Below, piece after piece: positions 1 through 8,759 of a DNA stretch of 64,000 nucleotides. The notes beneath the pieces are model-generated. The model made no database searches. It was not told the origin of the DNA and saw nothing but the letters and a program-made list of their open reading frames with translations. The stretch comes from Nostoc sp. B(2019) (GTDB lineage Bacteria > Cyanobacteriota > Cyanobacteriia > Cyanobacteriales > Nostocaceae). How positions within the stretch are numbered: the stretch's first letter is position 1; the number at the start of each line of letters is the position of its first letter. Location: positions 1 through 64,000 of the forward strand of contig NZ_WVID01000007.1 of NCBI RefSeq assembly GCF_010091925.1, written 5' to 3'. Made by a program: the position numbers and the translations under genes.

Positions 1-60
1 CCCAGTCACCTCAGTAGATATATTCTACGTATTTATTTATCTTCACATAGTTTGGTTTTT

Positions 61-396
61 TCACGCCGACCTACTTAACAGGGGATTAACAATAGTTGTA
101 GTACCACTTCCTTCATAGATAGGCTTACCTTTGACAACCATCAGATCAGGATAGGTATAAAGGCGATAGCGAGATATCCATAACCTTACATCCCCAAAAT
201 AAATTTCATAATCTTGTTCTTCTACTTTCAAAGGAAATTTTTTATAACAATTCCCTGCTATTTTATTGTGGTTAGTTGTTCCCCCTGTCATTGGTATAAT
301 TTCTCCATCTCTGTATTCATTTTTATATTCAGCTTTCTCTTCTAATTCCAGATATTCTTCTGGGGTGTAATAACGCTTCTCTGTTTGTAAAACCAT
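61..396 (-). pseudogene. Truncated Uma2-family endonuclease-like gene
   Basis: Starting at the ATG at 396, the product begins MVLQTEKRYYTPEEYLELEE and continues with YRDGEIIPMTGGTTNHN and YPDLMVV. This is the N-terminal two thirds of a cyanobacterial Uma2 (DUF820) protein with a restriction-endonuclease-like fold. Family members run to about 190 residues and continue after NPLL with a stretch like IVEVLS. Here the frame goes from NPLL into SRSA and stops, so the product has only about 111 residues and lacks the C-terminal half of the nuclease core. On the gene's strand the DNA at the break reads AAGTAGGTCGGCGTG, which resembles a short intergenic repeat common in Nostoc genomes, so a repeat insertion or recombination is the likely cause (inference). 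A longer in-frame ATG at 468 adds unrelated residues and was not chosen. It lies just downstream of tyrA on the same strand. Confidence 0.6.
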
Positions 397-457
397 ATTA
401 ATTAACTCACAAAATGGAAGAATGGGTGCGTTATCAATAGCGTAACGCACCCTATAA

Positions 458-1312
458 CTACTCAACAAAGTCAGGTCGTGCCTTCCCCGTTGCTGTCAAC
501 TTTTTCTCTAAAGCTGTCCAATTTTCTTGCTCAATTAAGTTAGTCAATTCATCAAGATTGTGGCGATACTGTTGCAGCGATCGCAACAATGCTTGGCGAT
601 TATATTGCGCCATCATTACGCCCAACTCTGGATTCCCACCACCCACACGACTGGTATCTCGAAAACCAGAACTAGCTAGCTTTTGGGCTAATTGCAAAAC
701 ATCGGGGTCAGTTTCACTAATGCAAGCAGCAATTAACGAGGAACTGACCATTACAGGTAAATGAGAAATCCAGCTAACAGCGCGGTCATGCTGCTCTGGC
801 TGACAATGGTAGATATTTGCCCCAAGCGATCGCACAATTTCCTCTACAACCTTAATTGCAGCGGTTGCTGTTGTTTTGTCTGGTGTTAATACATAGGGTT
901 TGCCAACAAATAAATGTCGGTGTGCAGCTTCAATACCACTGTCTGTGATTCCCGCCATTGGATGACCACCGACAAAATGATCCCAAAGGGGAGAAATTGC
1001 CTTGACTATCGGTGCTTTCACCGAACCAACATCAGTTACGACCGTAGTCGGAGACAAATAAGCGATCATTTGCTCAAATTGGGGAACAATGAGTGCGATA
1101 GGTGTACAAATAAATACCACTTCTGCGGTTGCCAATAAGCTCATATCAAGTGACGCCTGATCAACACTGCCAAGAGCAACTGCCTTTTGACAGGTTGATT
1201 CACGGCGACTCACTCCCAGGACATGATGTCCTTGCGATCGCAAATCAAAACCCAAAGATCCGCCTATCAGTCCGAGTCCTAAAATCCCAATATTCATTTT
1301 TGATTTTGACAT
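458..1312 (-). CDS. tyrA: Prephenate/arogenate dehydrogenase TyrA
   Basis: This enzyme oxidatively decarboxylates arogenate or prephenate with NAD(P)+ in tyrosine biosynthesis; cyanobacterial forms usually prefer arogenate. The 284-residue protein opens with a Rossmann dinucleotide site (GILGLGLIGGSLG, about residues 8-20). It then shows the TyrA signatures VVTDVGSVK, VGGHPMAG and SHLPVMVSSSL, the last containing the conserved helix with the catalytic-region His. Length fits the family. The start at 1312 has an AAGAG stretch five bases upstream; an internal ATG at 1297 is the alternative. It is divergent from the pentapeptide-repeat gene at 1380, so the 67-base gap must hold both promoters. 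Downstream on its strand lies the truncated Uma2 gene. Confidence 0.93.
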   Translation of the reverse strand: MSKSKMNIGILGLGLIGGSLGFDLRSQGHHVLGVSRRESTCQKAVALGSVDQASLDMSLLATAEVVFICTPIALIVPQFEQMIAYLSPTTVVTDVGSVKAPIVKAISPLWDHFVGGHPMAGITDSGIEAAHRHLFVGKPYVLTPDKTTATAAIKVVEEIVRSLGANIYHCQPEQHDRAVSWISHLPVMVSSSLIAACISETDPDVLQLAQKLASSGFRDTSRVGGGNPELGVMMAQYNRQALLRSLQQYRHNLDELTNLIEQENWTALEKKLTATGKARPDFVE

Positions 1313-1379
1313 TTAATCTCTTACATATTTTCTGCATACTTTACCAACTATTAAAATCGGCATCTGAGGGGTAGCATCC

Positions 1380-2945
1380 ATGACTGTAGAGGAATTGCTG
1401 GAAAAATATGCGGCAGGAGTTTTAGACTTTAGTGGTGTTGACCTCTCTGAAGCTAACCTGAGTGGGGCTAAACTCATTGGCGTGAATTTTAGCCAAGCTA
1501 ATTTGAGTGTAATCAACCTAAGTGGTGCAAATTTGAGCGAAGCCAACTTGAGCGGTGTCAAGCTAAATGTTGCCAGACTGAGTGGTGTGAATCTAAGTAG
1601 CGCCATCTTAAATAATGCTAGTCTTAACGTCGCTAATTTGATTCGAGCGGATTTGAGTCGCGCCCAACTCAGAGGAGCAACGCTGATTCGCGCTGAGTTA
1701 ATTCGCGCTGACCTCAGTCGCGCTGACCTGTTCGAGGCCAATCTCTCCAGTGCTGACTTGCGAGAAGCGACACTGCGACAAGTAAATCTCCGTCACGCCA
1801 ACTTGAGTGAAGCAATTTTGAGAGGTAGTTCCTTGACGGGTGCAAACTTGGAAATGGCTAACTTAAACGCCACCGACCTGAGTCGCGCTGACATCAGCGG
1901 CGCAAATTTGCGAGACGCCGAACTCAGACAGGCAAATCTTAGCCATGCTAACCTCAGTGGAGCCGATTTAAGTGGAACGAATCTCCGTTGGGCAGATTTA
2001 AGCGGGGCGAATCTCCGTTGGGCAGATTTAAGCGGGGCAAAATTGAGTGGGGCTAGCTTAATTGGCGCAGACTTGAGCAATGCGAATCTGACGAACACGA
2101 GTTTAATCCACGCCGATTTAACTCAGGCAAAATTAATTAAGGCGGAATGGGTTGGTGCTGACTTAACGGGAGCAATTTTAACTGGAGCAAAACTTTACGC
2201 CACCTCCAGATTTGGTTTAAAAACTGAAGGTATGACTTGTGAATGGGTTGATCTCAGTCCTACAGGCGATCGCTCCATCATCCAAAAGTTCCATTCAGAA
2301 GACTCACGAGACTTTTTTAATGAAACATCACCAACAATTCGCATAGTTGTTGATGCAGCCCTAGAACACGAAGCCAATTTTGCTCTTGCTGGCGCTTACT
2401 ACCAAATTGCTCAAGAATATAGAGAGCTAAAACAACCGCCAAGTATGGAAAGCGGACGCCGCCGGACTGTTTTCACTTTCCGCGTAGATAGCGACGAAGC
2501 TTTACTTCCTACGGCTTACATCGCAATTCTTCCCTTTTATGATGCGGTATCCAACCAAAAAAATATTTCTAGTATGGTGGAAATGATTAAAAATGAAGTT
2601 GTTGCTAACCAAAATCTAAAATCCCCCCAGATGGTGAAACAATTAATCATGCTTTTAGAGCAAGCTATGAGTAAGGCTACCACCATTAAACAGATGAAAA
2701 AAAATCTGGAAATAGCAGCAAAATTAAACTTTTGTAAAGCGCCTACCCAGACAATCTTAACTAATTCCAGTGCCCATACTTTGATTGTGCATGACAATCC
2801 CAACTTTGGTAAAAAATTTATTAATCGCTCTGCTCTTAATGCTTCAGTTTATGATGATAAATTCAATGAAGCGACTAACTCTATAATGCCTTCATTAAAC
2901 ATGGTTATGGATTTTGTTAAAGGATTTCACTACATTAGTCATTAG
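1380..2945 (+). CDS. Pentapeptide-repeat protein with conserved C-terminal domain
   Basis: The protein has 521 residues. From about residue 15 to 275 it is an unbroken run of A(D/N)LSx pentapeptides (for example ANLSGADLSGTNL), which form a right-handed quadrilateral beta-helix. The C-terminal 240 residues are not repetitive and include the stretches VVDAALEHEANFALAGAYYQ and FRVDSDEALLPTAYIAILPF. I do not recognise a catalytic motif there. No signal peptide or membrane segment is visible, so it is probably cytoplasmic. The repeat DNA creates long open frames on the opposite strand that are artefacts. Function is unknown; pentapeptide proteins in cyanobacteria are numerous and mostly uncharacterised. 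Transcribed divergently from tyrA. Confidence 0.85.
   Translation: MTVEELLEKYAAGVLDFSGVDLSEANLSGAKLIGVNFSQANLSVINLSGANLSEANLSGVKLNVARLSGVNLSSAILNNASLNVANLIRADLSRAQLRGATLIRAELIRADLSRADLFEANLSSADLREATLRQVNLRHANLSEAILRGSSLTGANLEMANLNATDLSRADISGANLRDAELRQANLSHANLSGADLSGTNLRWADLSGANLRWADLSGAKLSGASLIGADLSNANLTNTSLIHADLTQAKLIKAEWVGADLTGAILTGAKLYATSRFGLKTEGMTCEWVDLSPTGDRSIIQKFHSEDSRDFFNETSPTIRIVVDAALEHEANFALAGAYYQIAQEYRELKQPPSMESGRRRTVFTFRVDSDEALLPTAYIAILPFYDAVSNQKNISSMVEMIKNEVVANQNLKSPQMVKQLIMLLEQAMSKATTIKQMKKNLEIAAKLNFCKAPTQTILTNSSAHTLIVHDNPNFGKKFINRSALNASVYDDKFNEATNSIMPSLNMVMDFVKGFHYISH
1981..2040 (+). repeat. 30-bp tandem duplication inside the pentapeptide-repeat gene
   Basis: Two copies of a 30-base unit (1981-2010 and 2011-2040, one mismatch) encode two identical decapeptides containing LRWADLSGAN. 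In-frame duplications of this size are how pentapeptide solenoids lengthen, and the near identity says this one is recent. Confidence 0.85.
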
Positions 2946-3048
2946 TCAAGGTTCAAGAGTTAAGAGTTAATGGTCTTAATCTATTAGCTTTAGCCAGATA
3001 AATTAAGGCTCTTAACAAAGGACAAAAATAAATTTCTGGAGGAAAAAG

Positions 3049-3642
3049 ATGCGCGATAGTTTTAATAGAATGATTGGTCGAACCCGCTATGTGGTTTTTC
3101 GCCTATTTCTGCATTTAGGGGGAGGTGAAGTAGCACCAATTTTGGGAGTATTAAATAGTGCTGGACGAGATGCGATCGATTCTGAGGGAGACTTGGAAGT
3201 TTTGGGAGAAGCATTAGTAGAAATCTGCCAAACTCTGCTGCAATACGATGAGTACTGGCTTTCTGCTGCTAATGAAGGCGATGTATTTTGGGATGAAGGC
3301 GAAGCAGGAGATTACGTAAATGAATTATTTACTGACTCCGCCCAAAGATATCTCAGTGAACCAGATTACAGTCCTGACTCAGGATTGAATGAACCTTTAT
3401 CTATACCTGTGACGCGCAACGTAGTTGTGATGATTACAGTAGCTTATGAAGGAGAAGTACCAGAGTTGGAAACTGACTTTTCTAGCGTTCAGGCACTAAA
3501 GGAAGGTTTGAAAGCTTTAATCAATTTGCATTACAAACATAAACTCAAGGCAATCCAAGTGCATTTCTCCCCAGCGCAGTTAGGCGATGAACTCACTAGC
3601 GACCATCTGTTACAACATTACCCAGAATTGATTCCTTTATAA
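3049..3642 (+). CDS. DUF1517 family protein
   Basis: The 197-residue protein has no obvious catalytic motif. The C-terminal half resembles the DUF1517 family found in cyanobacteria and plastids: RNVVVMITVAYEGEVPEL, then a helical stretch, then LTSDHLLQHYPELIPL at the very end. DUF1517 proteins often carry an N-terminal membrane segment, but this one lacks it and starts with MRDSFNRMIGRTRYVVFRLF. A strong ribosome site (GGAGG) lies about six bases before the ATG, which supports the start. The gene stands 70 bases before a lipoprotein gene on the same strand and may be co-transcribed with it. Molecular function is unknown. Confidence 0.7.
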   Translation: MRDSFNRMIGRTRYVVFRLFLHLGGGEVAPILGVLNSAGRDAIDSEGDLEVLGEALVEICQTLLQYDEYWLSAANEGDVFWDEGEAGDYVNELFTDSAQRYLSEPDYSPDSGLNEPLSIPVTRNVVVMITVAYEGEVPELETDFSSVQALKEGLKALINLHYKHKLKAIQVHFSPAQLGDELTSDHLLQHYPELIPL

Positions 3643-3712
3643 TTTGTTGGGTAGTCCGTACTGACTGTTCACATCGATCACTTGTTAAGCTCGGAGATAG
3701 GACAATAATGCA

Positions 3713-4597
3713 ATGCTCATGACTATAGTGCGTAAATTTACAGCCGTTTTTTTAGCCCTGAGTTTATGTGTGACAACTGTCGCTTGTGGGGGAGGAAACG
3801 AAACTACCTCTTCTCCTTCAGCTAAGAACGTTAGCCAGACCTCAGCTACCACTAAACTCAATGATGGTGAGTACCAAATACAACAAGCTACTTATGACGA
3901 TGCGACTGGGGAGTATACGCTGTTTTTGCTCAACAATACGCCCCCAAGGTTTACAACCGAAAATTTGCAAATGGCACGGCTGACTGATGATGAAATCAAG
4001 CAAGGTAAAAAAAGTTACTTGAAGGTTGAAAACGGACAGCCAGCTTTATATCTGACGGAAGACTTTAAAATTGAATACGTCCATAACGTTACTGAGAACA
4101 GAACAAATCCTCAAACAGGACAACAAGAAACGGTTGTAGTCCGGCGTGAAAATGGCTTCTGGGCCCCCTTTGCCGGGTCTGTAGCTGGTGCTGTGGCTGG
4201 TCAGGCACTTGGTAGTCTGTTGTTTAGACCCCAATATTACGTACCCCCTGCTTATCAACCAGGAGGAGTGATGACTGGCTATGGTGGATATGGCAGAAAC
4301 TATGACCAAGCAGTTAGTAGCTATCGCTCCCGTTACAATGCGCCACCCGCAGCCGTGAGAAATCGCACTGCTTTCCGTAGTACAGGAACAATTAGAAGGT
4401 CGTATCCTGGTAATTCAAATGTACGGACTTCACCACGTACCAATACAGGGAACCGTCCTTCTGGTTCTGGTTTTGGCAGCAGTGAACTCAGACCATCTGG
4501 TCGGTCTGGCTCAACCAGACGCAACACTGGAACTGGTTTTGGCACTAACCGCCGTTCTTCTGGTAGCCGCTCATTTGGTACTGGTAGACGCCGTTAG
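3713..4597 (+). CDS. Predicted lipoprotein with Gly/Ser/Arg-rich C-terminus
   Basis: The N-terminus is a lipoprotein signal: basic start, hydrophobic stretch FLALSLCVTTVAC and a lipobox (VAC, followed by GGGNE), so the protein should be lipidated and membrane-anchored outside the cytoplasm. Residues 45-130 form a compact region (GEYQIQQATYDDATGEYTLF). Residues 145-165 contain a small Gly/Ala segment (FAGSVAGAVAGQALGSLLF). The last 100 residues are low-complexity Arg/Ser/Gly/Thr and probably disordered. I do not recognise the family. An in-frame ATG six bases downstream could be the true start. A clear intrinsic terminator follows. Confidence 0.7.
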   Translation: MLMTIVRKFTAVFLALSLCVTTVACGGGNETTSSPSAKNVSQTSATTKLNDGEYQIQQATYDDATGEYTLFLLNNTPPRFTTENLQMARLTDDEIKQGKKSYLKVENGQPALYLTEDFKIEYVHNVTENRTNPQTGQQETVVVRRENGFWAPFAGSVAGAVAGQALGSLLFRPQYYVPPAYQPGGVMTGYGGYGRNYDQAVSSYRSRYNAPPAAVRNRTAFRSTGTIRRSYPGNSNVRTSPRTNTGNRPSGSGFGSSELRPSGRSGSTRRNTGTGFGTNRRSSGSRSFGTGRRR

Positions 4598-4633
4598 GAA
4601 ATTCCCAATTCAAAAAATTTAGTTGCTCTTAGA

Positions 4634-4679
4634 TGCTTTAGTGCTGAGTGGTAATTACTCAGCACTTAGCATTTTTTTT
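4634..4679 (+). terminator. Rho-independent terminator after the lipoprotein gene
   Basis: An AGTGCTGAGT / ACTCAGCACT stem extended by TGCTTT/TTAGC pairs encloses a short loop and is followed by eight T residues. It sits 37 bases after the stop codon at 4597 and should end the 3049-4597 transcript. Confidence 0.9.
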
Positions 4680-4915
4680 GGTGAAGCGATGTTAGCATTT
4701 GGTATTGAAAAGTTTTGCGATAGCGCAAGCGCTGACTTGTCAGTTCGCAATTTTGAGAAATCCAAACGTAAAATGTAGCAAGAATCAACTAAATGATACA
4801 AGAAAAATAGATTAATTTACAGGATATGAAAATTCGCTGGATCTATACCAATTAAATTAAAGGATGAACCTAGAGCACCTCAAACTCCTCTAGAAGTTGG
4901 TTTTAACTGACCAAA

Positions 4916-5245
4916 TCATGAAGCATAAGGGCAAAGTAAATCAGTGTAGCAGATCCCGTGTGCATGGAGATAAGTCAGATAGTAGGAAATACTAAAGGCA
5001 AACATTGCCAACAGAACAGGAATCACCGTACTATATTCAAGCTTCTGTTTTTTTAACATTCCTACACAAGATATCGGAATTACTAAAGGCCAAAAGATAG
5101 TTGTGATCAAAAACATCACAAATGATAAGAATTTATCTTCTGGAGAAGAAGTAGGATGACGCAGAGAAAATATTAACCAATTGCAAAAAAAATAGCACGT
5201 CATTAATAGATAACCAATAATTAAAGCCACTTGTATTTGATTCAT
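4916..5245 (-). CDS. Small integral membrane protein, function unknown
   Basis: The 109-residue protein has three probable membrane helices: IQVALIIGYLLMTCYFFCNW, then MFLITTIFWPLVIPISCVGM, then VIPVLLAMFAFSISYYLTYL. There is a short polar loop (RHPTSSPEDK) between the first two and a cysteine-containing C-terminal tail. A good ribosome site (AAGGAG, eight bases before the ATG at 5245) makes translation likely even though I recognise no family. It stands alone between long AT-rich spacers, with no partner gene that hints at its role. Confidence 0.6.
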   Translation of the reverse strand: MNQIQVALIIGYLLMTCYFFCNWLIFSLRHPTSSPEDKFLSFVMFLITTIFWPLVIPISCVGMLKKQKLEYSTVIPVLLAMFAFSISYYLTYLHAHGICYTDLLCPYAS

Positions 5246-6154
5246 TGTAAAGGCTCCTTAAGTTTTATGAGATTCTTCAAATTTCATCTGCATGAAGTTA
5301 TACAGACTTGGCTCAGGGTAAATTCAGAAGCTTGAACGACGAGAGTTTTCACATTGAATAATGCTGATGCCAATAAGATATTTCGCAATCATATAAATGT
5401 TAATCGAAGTCTGAAAACACAAAAATCAGTACTTGCACCCAATTTAAAATAAAAACGATCAGGCTAGCAATTATACTCATTAATTGTAGTTAGTCTGTCC
5501 TTGGTATAGCGTAAATTTTAAAGCGTTTCAAAATCAAATGCATACACTACCAGTTGAATATGGGAATTTGTACCGCTGTATATTTTGAACAACGGCTGTA
5601 AATAAATATAGAAGACTTTACACCTATACCAAAAAAATTTCAAGATAAATGCATTTGCTTTGGCTGACCATTGAAGCAAGAGTAGTTTGTGATTTTGCTT
5701 TAGGAGTATCAAAATTTTTCCAAACACATTTGTTAAGGACATTTTAGCTAGTAATAAAGAGATAACTATTACACATTTAAATTGTATATTTTGCATTAAG
5801 GTTGTCAAGAGTCCAGGGTTAAAGGCTAGTTTGGACTTTGCTTATCCAAACCGTAATCCATTAATATCTCAACGAACCTGTAAGTTCTTTGTAAATTGTG
5901 TTTTTTGTTACCTTTATAACGGTTCTCACCTCAGTGAGGTACACATAAGAAGTAATTAACCACAGATAAACATATAAAATTTGATGCATCCAACAGAGCG
6001 CCTATTTTTCCAATGTATTGACGGATGCGATCGCTTCATTCACACCTAAGCATGATTAGAGCTTATCTCATTAGTAGGATTGAATTTTTAGCAAACTCTA
6101 TCAGTGTAAAAGAGGGGTTTTTTGAAAACAACTTATTCATTGAGAGGTCTAAAA
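5246..6154. other. AT-rich intergenic region, no gene supported
   Basis: About 900 bases with no convincing gene. A 96-codon minus-strand frame (5518-5808) has no ribosome site and a low-complexity Leu/Lys/Phe composition. A ribosome site (GAGAGG, about 6143-6148) at the right edge belongs to the oxidoreductase gene at 6155. Confidence 0.5.
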
Positions 6155-7276
6155 ATGACAGCTACAAACGGAAAGGGCAAAGTTCGTTACGCCGTTGTTG
6201 GTTTGGGTTGGTTTGCTCAAGAAGCTGCTTTACCTGCGTTTACTCATGCTGATAACTCTGAATTAGTTGCTCTAGTTTCAGATGATCCCACTAAACGTGA
6301 AGAAGTTAGCAAACAGTATGGCATTCAACGTACTTATTCCTATGAAGAATACGAGGACTGCCTTACAAATGGTGAGATTGATGCAGTTTATATTGCATTA
6401 CCTAATCACTTGCATCGCGATTACACTGTGCGGGCGGCTAATCAAGCAATTCATGTACTGTGCGAAAAACCAATGGCAGTCACCGAAGAAGATTGTGAGG
6501 CAATGATTAAAGCTGCCAAAGACAACAATGTGAAGTTAATGATTGCGTACCGCTTACATCTGGAAGAAGCAAACTTGCAAGCAGTTGAAATTGTACGATC
6601 AAAGCAAATCGGTGAAGCACGCATTTTCAATTCAGTTTTTACTCAACAAGTGGAGGAGGGCAATACTCGTTTACGAAATGTAACTGGGGGTGGTACGCTT
6701 AACGACATTGGCATCTATTGCATTAATGCTGCACGTTATTTATTCCAAGATGAACCAATAGAAGTCTTTGCTGTAGCTGCCAACAAGGGAGAACAACGCT
6801 TCAGTGAAGTGGAAGAAATGACTAGTGCTATCTTGCGCTTTCCCAATGAACGACTGGCGACATTTACCTGTAGCTTTGGAGCCGCAAAAGTTTCGACCTA
6901 TCAAATTGTGGGTACAAAAGGCGATTTACAGGTAGAATCCGCCTATGCTTGGCAGGGAGAATTAAAGCACTACCTCACAATTGATGGTGAAACCCAAGAG
7001 CGCACCTTTGCTCCTCACGACCAGCTCGCGGCTGAATTCACATACTTCTCAGATTGTATTTTACAAGATAAAGACCCAGAGCCATCCGGGATGGAAGGAT
7101 TAAATGATGTTCGCATTATTCAGGCGCTATATCACTCAATTGAGACAGGTCAACCTGTACAGTTAAAATCTCTTGAGCAGCATCAACGTCCCACATTAGA
7201 CCAAGCTATTGAGCATCCTCCTCTTGAGGAGAAGCCAGACCTAATTAATGCTGCTCCACCTGCTGGCAAGTCGTAA
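6155..7276 (+). CDS. Gfo/Idh/MocA family NAD(P)-dependent oxidoreductase
   Basis: The N-terminal Rossmann fold starts YAVVGLGWFAQEAALPAF. The family signature EKPMA follows at HVLCEKPMAV, where the lysine is the usual catalytic/cofactor residue. The C-terminal alpha/beta domain has GGGTLNDIGIYCINAARYLF, containing the D-x-G-x-Y motif of sugar dehydrogenases. Members oxidise or reduce sugars, inositols or related alcohols; the substrate cannot be read from sequence. The ATG at 6155 has GAGAGG just upstream. A TTG at 6122 in frame would add 11 residues without a better site, so the shorter 373-residue form is preferred. It is a single gene between long spacers. Confidence 0.85.
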   Translation: MTATNGKGKVRYAVVGLGWFAQEAALPAFTHADNSELVALVSDDPTKREEVSKQYGIQRTYSYEEYEDCLTNGEIDAVYIALPNHLHRDYTVRAANQAIHVLCEKPMAVTEEDCEAMIKAAKDNNVKLMIAYRLHLEEANLQAVEIVRSKQIGEARIFNSVFTQQVEEGNTRLRNVTGGGTLNDIGIYCINAARYLFQDEPIEVFAVAANKGEQRFSEVEEMTSAILRFPNERLATFTCSFGAAKVSTYQIVGTKGDLQVESAYAWQGELKHYLTIDGETQERTFAPHDQLAAEFTYFSDCILQDKDPEPSGMEGLNDVRIIQALYHSIETGQPVQLKSLEQHQRPTLDQAIEHPPLEEKPDLINAAPPAGKS

Positions 7277-7873
7277 GGTAGTTTTAAGTATTAATTGGAA
7301 ATTAGCCTAATCGTTGCCAACTGTCTAGAAGCTGAATTGTGGTTATAGAACTGTGAAAAGTTATTTTGATATTTGGCTATCCTGCCTCTTCCGTACTTTT
7401 GAACAAAAGAATTTTTCACTATTTATAAATCTGCAATAACTTCTAGCAGTGAGGCTTCATCGAAAGCGACAGGAAACTCCATCCCCTTCTGGGTGGCTAC
7501 AGTGTACACACAAGTCAAAAATTTTCACGCTGAACCCTCATCCCGCCTAGAACATCGATTCAGTATTCAAGATAGGGGCGAGAAAAACCGATTATTTCGT
7601 AGAGATGTTGCAATGCAACGTCTCTACAGTCAACGATAATTGGTCGTTTTACCGAAAAGAAATCGGGTTTTTGTGATTACTGAATCGATGCTCTAGAACT
7701 GAAGTTCTAGGCTAATAGCGAAAGTCAACGCAAGCGCGTTGACTGGATTGAATAAGAAGCCAGAAGTCAGAAGGATCATCCTTCTTCTTCCATCTTCCCT
7801 CTGACTTCGTTGAGTCCTTTAGAGAGGACTTGCGCTATGAGACTCTGAATAAATTCCGAGGCGGAACTTAAAG
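7277..7873. other. Intergenic region with dispersed palindromes
   Basis: About 600 bases with no gene. It holds the palindrome at 7599-7627 and short stretches typical of Nostoc spacers (for example AAGTCAACGCAAGCGCGTTGAC near 7726-7741, split by other sequence). Both flanking genes end here. Confidence 0.5.
7599..7627. repeat. Dispersed palindrome, GTAGAGACGTTGCAATGC family
   Basis: A 29-base near-perfect inverted repeat of the form GTAGAGAYGTTGCA / TGCAACGTCTCTAC. The same element recurs at 30306-30333. It can form a strong hairpin in RNA from either strand. Such short palindromes are dispersed in Nostoc-type genomes. Confidence 0.85.
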
Positions 7874-8392
7874 TTACGTACCACTTGGTTCTTCTATGTA
7901 GCCTTGAATGTTTTCCGGTTCAAATTGACGAAGTAAGCGAGTCGCTTCACGGATTAAATCTTCATTCCCGTTCACTACAATCAGGTACTTGCCAGCATTC
8001 AAACGATTACGATAGGGTAAGGCATCGCCACTACCAACTGTTAAACCGACTCCTCGACCGATTAAAACAGCACCTAATGCACCGGATGCTGCTCCTAAAA
8101 GACCAGCAATAATTTCATTACCAAAGGCAGTAGCCTGGGGAAAAATCTCAATTTGTGTGAGGAAATTGAAGGCGTAACCTGCTATAAATCCGAAGGGTAT
8201 AAGCCAATATAAGAGCCGATTTGCCTGTTTATTAGCTTGTTTTTCGGGGTCAATTAATCCAAATTCATCGGCACTCTTATAACCCTTGCCCAAAATATTA
8301 ACTTGTGACATTTGCACACCTGCTTCTTCTAGAGCAGAGTAGGCGGCTTCTGTTTGTCTTTTATCAGGTAAGACTGCAACAAGGTAATTCAT
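7874..8392 (-). CDS. Hypothetical protein with two membrane segments
   Basis: From the ATG at 8392 the product has 172 residues. An N-terminal part starts MNYLVAVLPDKRQTEAAYSA and resembles a small alpha/beta regulatory fold. Two hydrophobic segments follow (LLYWLIPFGFIAGYAFNFL and IIAGLLGAASGALGAVLIG, the second with glycine-zipper spacing). The C-terminal KYLIVVNGNEDLIREATRLL echoes the first part. This layout suggests a membrane-tethered protein with a split cytoplasmic domain. An upstream ATG at 8437 would add a basic stretch and looks less natural. It is transcribed after the ChaB gene with an 80-base gap. Function unknown. Confidence 0.65.
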   Translation of the reverse strand: MNYLVAVLPDKRQTEAAYSALEEAGVQMSQVNILGKGYKSADEFGLIDPEKQANKQANRLLYWLIPFGFIAGYAFNFLTQIEIFPQATAFGNEIIAGLLGAASGALGAVLIGRGVGLTVGSGDALPYRNRLNAGKYLIVVNGNEDLIREATRLLRQFEPENIQGYIEEPSGT

Positions 8393-8471
8393 AAGATAAA
8401 GTTTGAAATATACACGTCTACATCTAAATTTTGTCAAGCCAAATTCAGTTCTAGAAGTGATGTTATCTTAG

Positions 8472-8684
8472 CTATTCTGGCTTTTTGTGCCATTGTCCAT
8501 CATCGCCTTTTTCGTAATCGCGTTTTATTGCACTCCAAGCGACACGAAAAGCTCGTTCTTCTTCGCCGTATTGTTCTTCAGCGCTGTTAAATGCAGCCCG
8601 AAAAATTTCTTGAGCGTGCTTGGGTAAGTTTTCTTTGATTGAATCTGGTAAGTCTTCAATATGTTTGTAAGGCATAAATTTCAT
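8472..8684 (-). CDS. ChaB family protein
   Basis: The 70-residue protein matches the ChaB fold: LPDSIKENLPKHAQEIFRAAFNSA is the typical first half and AFRVAWSAIKRDYEKGDDGQW the second. ChaB was named as a putative regulator of the ChaA cation antiporter in enterobacteria; its role in cyanobacteria is unproven. No ChaA is adjacent, but a CaCA-type exchanger is encoded 7.5 kb away. The gene is followed on the same strand by the two-segment membrane protein at 7874-8392. The family call is secure; the biological role is not. Confidence 0.85.
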   Translation of the reverse strand: MKFMPYKHIEDLPDSIKENLPKHAQEIFRAAFNSAEEQYGEEERAFRVAWSAIKRDYEKGDDGQWHKKPE

Positions 8685-8759
8685 TTCCTTACTTAACGTC
8701 CCAAAAACTTTTTCTTTCTTCCTACCCTCCTGCTTTCCCTGGAGGGCTTAGTCAAAACA

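Noticed and set aside
1313-2098. Long minus-strand ORFs opposite the pentapeptide-repeat gene
   Set aside because: They are Leu/Ala/Arg-rich mirrors of the repeat and have no ribosome site; the plus-strand frame is the gene.
5518-5808. 96-codon minus-strand ORF
   Set aside because: Low-complexity composition, no ribosome site, no recognisable motif, lies in an AT-rich spacer.
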